From Wuchereria bancrofti (lineage: Eukaryota > Nematoda > Chromadorea > Rhabditida > Onchocercidae): DNA of 64,000 nt. The notes beneath the pieces were generated by a model that was given only the letters and a program-made list of their open reading frames with translations, made no database searches and was not told the origin of the DNA. Below, piece after piece: positions 63,610-64,000 of the stretch. The DNA is taken from contig SSBO01000009.1 in NCBI GenBank assembly GCA_005281725.1, positions 7,254,303 to 7,318,302 on the forward strand. Reading direction: 5' to 3'. Position numbers and translations under genes: made by a program. Each line of letters opens with the position of its first letter. The first letter of the stretch is position 1.

Positions 63610-64000
63610 TGAGAGCAGCGCTAAAGCAGAAGCATAGCAACGCTTTTGAAATATAAGTAACCAATTAAGACAAAATTAGTATTCGTGAATGAAAAGTATT
63701 GCATATTTTTTTTTAACCCTTTGGCATACTGTCCTCAACCTTTGGTTTACAATGTCTAGGCATCAGTAGGCTCAAATAATTTCCAACAAATTCCGAATTG
63801 GAACTATTTGATATGTAATTTCAGTATGTTTTAAACGCTTTCTCTCTGATGTTTTAAACATCTTAAAAGCTCTTTATAAGACTATTTCTATTTACAAATC
63901 ACAATGAAAGAATGCTCAAAGAATTTCTAGTTTACAGCAATGATAGCCACATCTCACGACTAATTTATTTGTATTGCGAATGGAAATGCAACAAATATTT

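Larger units (their letters stand above)
59646..64000. other. Gene-poor region to the right edge
   Basis: 4.35 kb, AT-rich, holding the SGNH gene's 3' UTR and no frame I can support. It contains a miRNA-like hairpin (60671-60742), a second shorter hairpin (60941-60973) and a small cluster of CAAGTAGTA repeats (63572-63609). It could be intergenic or an intron of a gene beyond the edge. Confidence 0.5.

Overview
The window reads as nuclear DNA of a nematode, most likely a filarial (spirurid) worm. It is AT-rich, and its genes are split into many short exons by introns of about 60 to 600 bases with TTTCAG-type acceptors. Several start codons lie just downstream of an acceptor-like sequence with no usable upstream exon, as expected for spliced-leader trans-splicing. 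The encoded proteins are ordinary metazoan families. I see no bacterial operon, rRNA, convincing tRNA, CRISPR array or intact transposon. Exon models were built by hand from protein-family similarity, splice sites and codon phase. Complete models were checked for phase continuity at every junction.

Layout, left to right. 0-6 kb (+ strand, tandem): the end of LEO1 (Paf1 complex), a complete E2F4/5-type factor (efl-1) and a SUPT7L-like SAGA subunit. 8.6-12.2 kb (- strand): alpha-SNAP, whose first intron holds a ZNF511-family zinc-finger gene on the same strand. 14.6-22.2 kb (+): PRPF39, a U1 snRNP-associated splicing factor, here with an RS-rich N-terminus. 22.2-26.8 kb: gene-poor, but with two RFX/X-box-like sites 0.75-0.8 kb before the next start codon. 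26.8-51.3 kb (+): a very large CCDC88-family gene (Girdin/Daple, grdn-1) with a Hook domain, long coiled coil and C-terminal Gly-Cys-Val PDZ ligand. 52.4-53.9 kb (-): a tetraspanin of TspanC8 ancestry. 55.5-59.6 kb (+): a secreted SGNH/GDSL hydrolase. 59.6-64 kb: gene-poor, with a miRNA-like hairpin.

The first three genes all serve RNA polymerase II transcription and lie head-to-tail with gaps of about 0.6 kb, so a trans-spliced operon is possible but not shown. The other genes have unrelated roles in membrane fusion, splicing, cell polarity or cilia, membrane microdomains and lipid/ester hydrolysis.

The points most worth checking are: a tetraspanin that lost both cysteines of its extra disulfide; two GC-AG introns; alternative C-termini of the CCDC88 gene; a candidate small membrane-protein gene interleaved with a CCDC88 exon; the RFX-like sites; and the hairpin near 60.7 kb. 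I found no clear evidence of a wholly undescribed multi-gene system.
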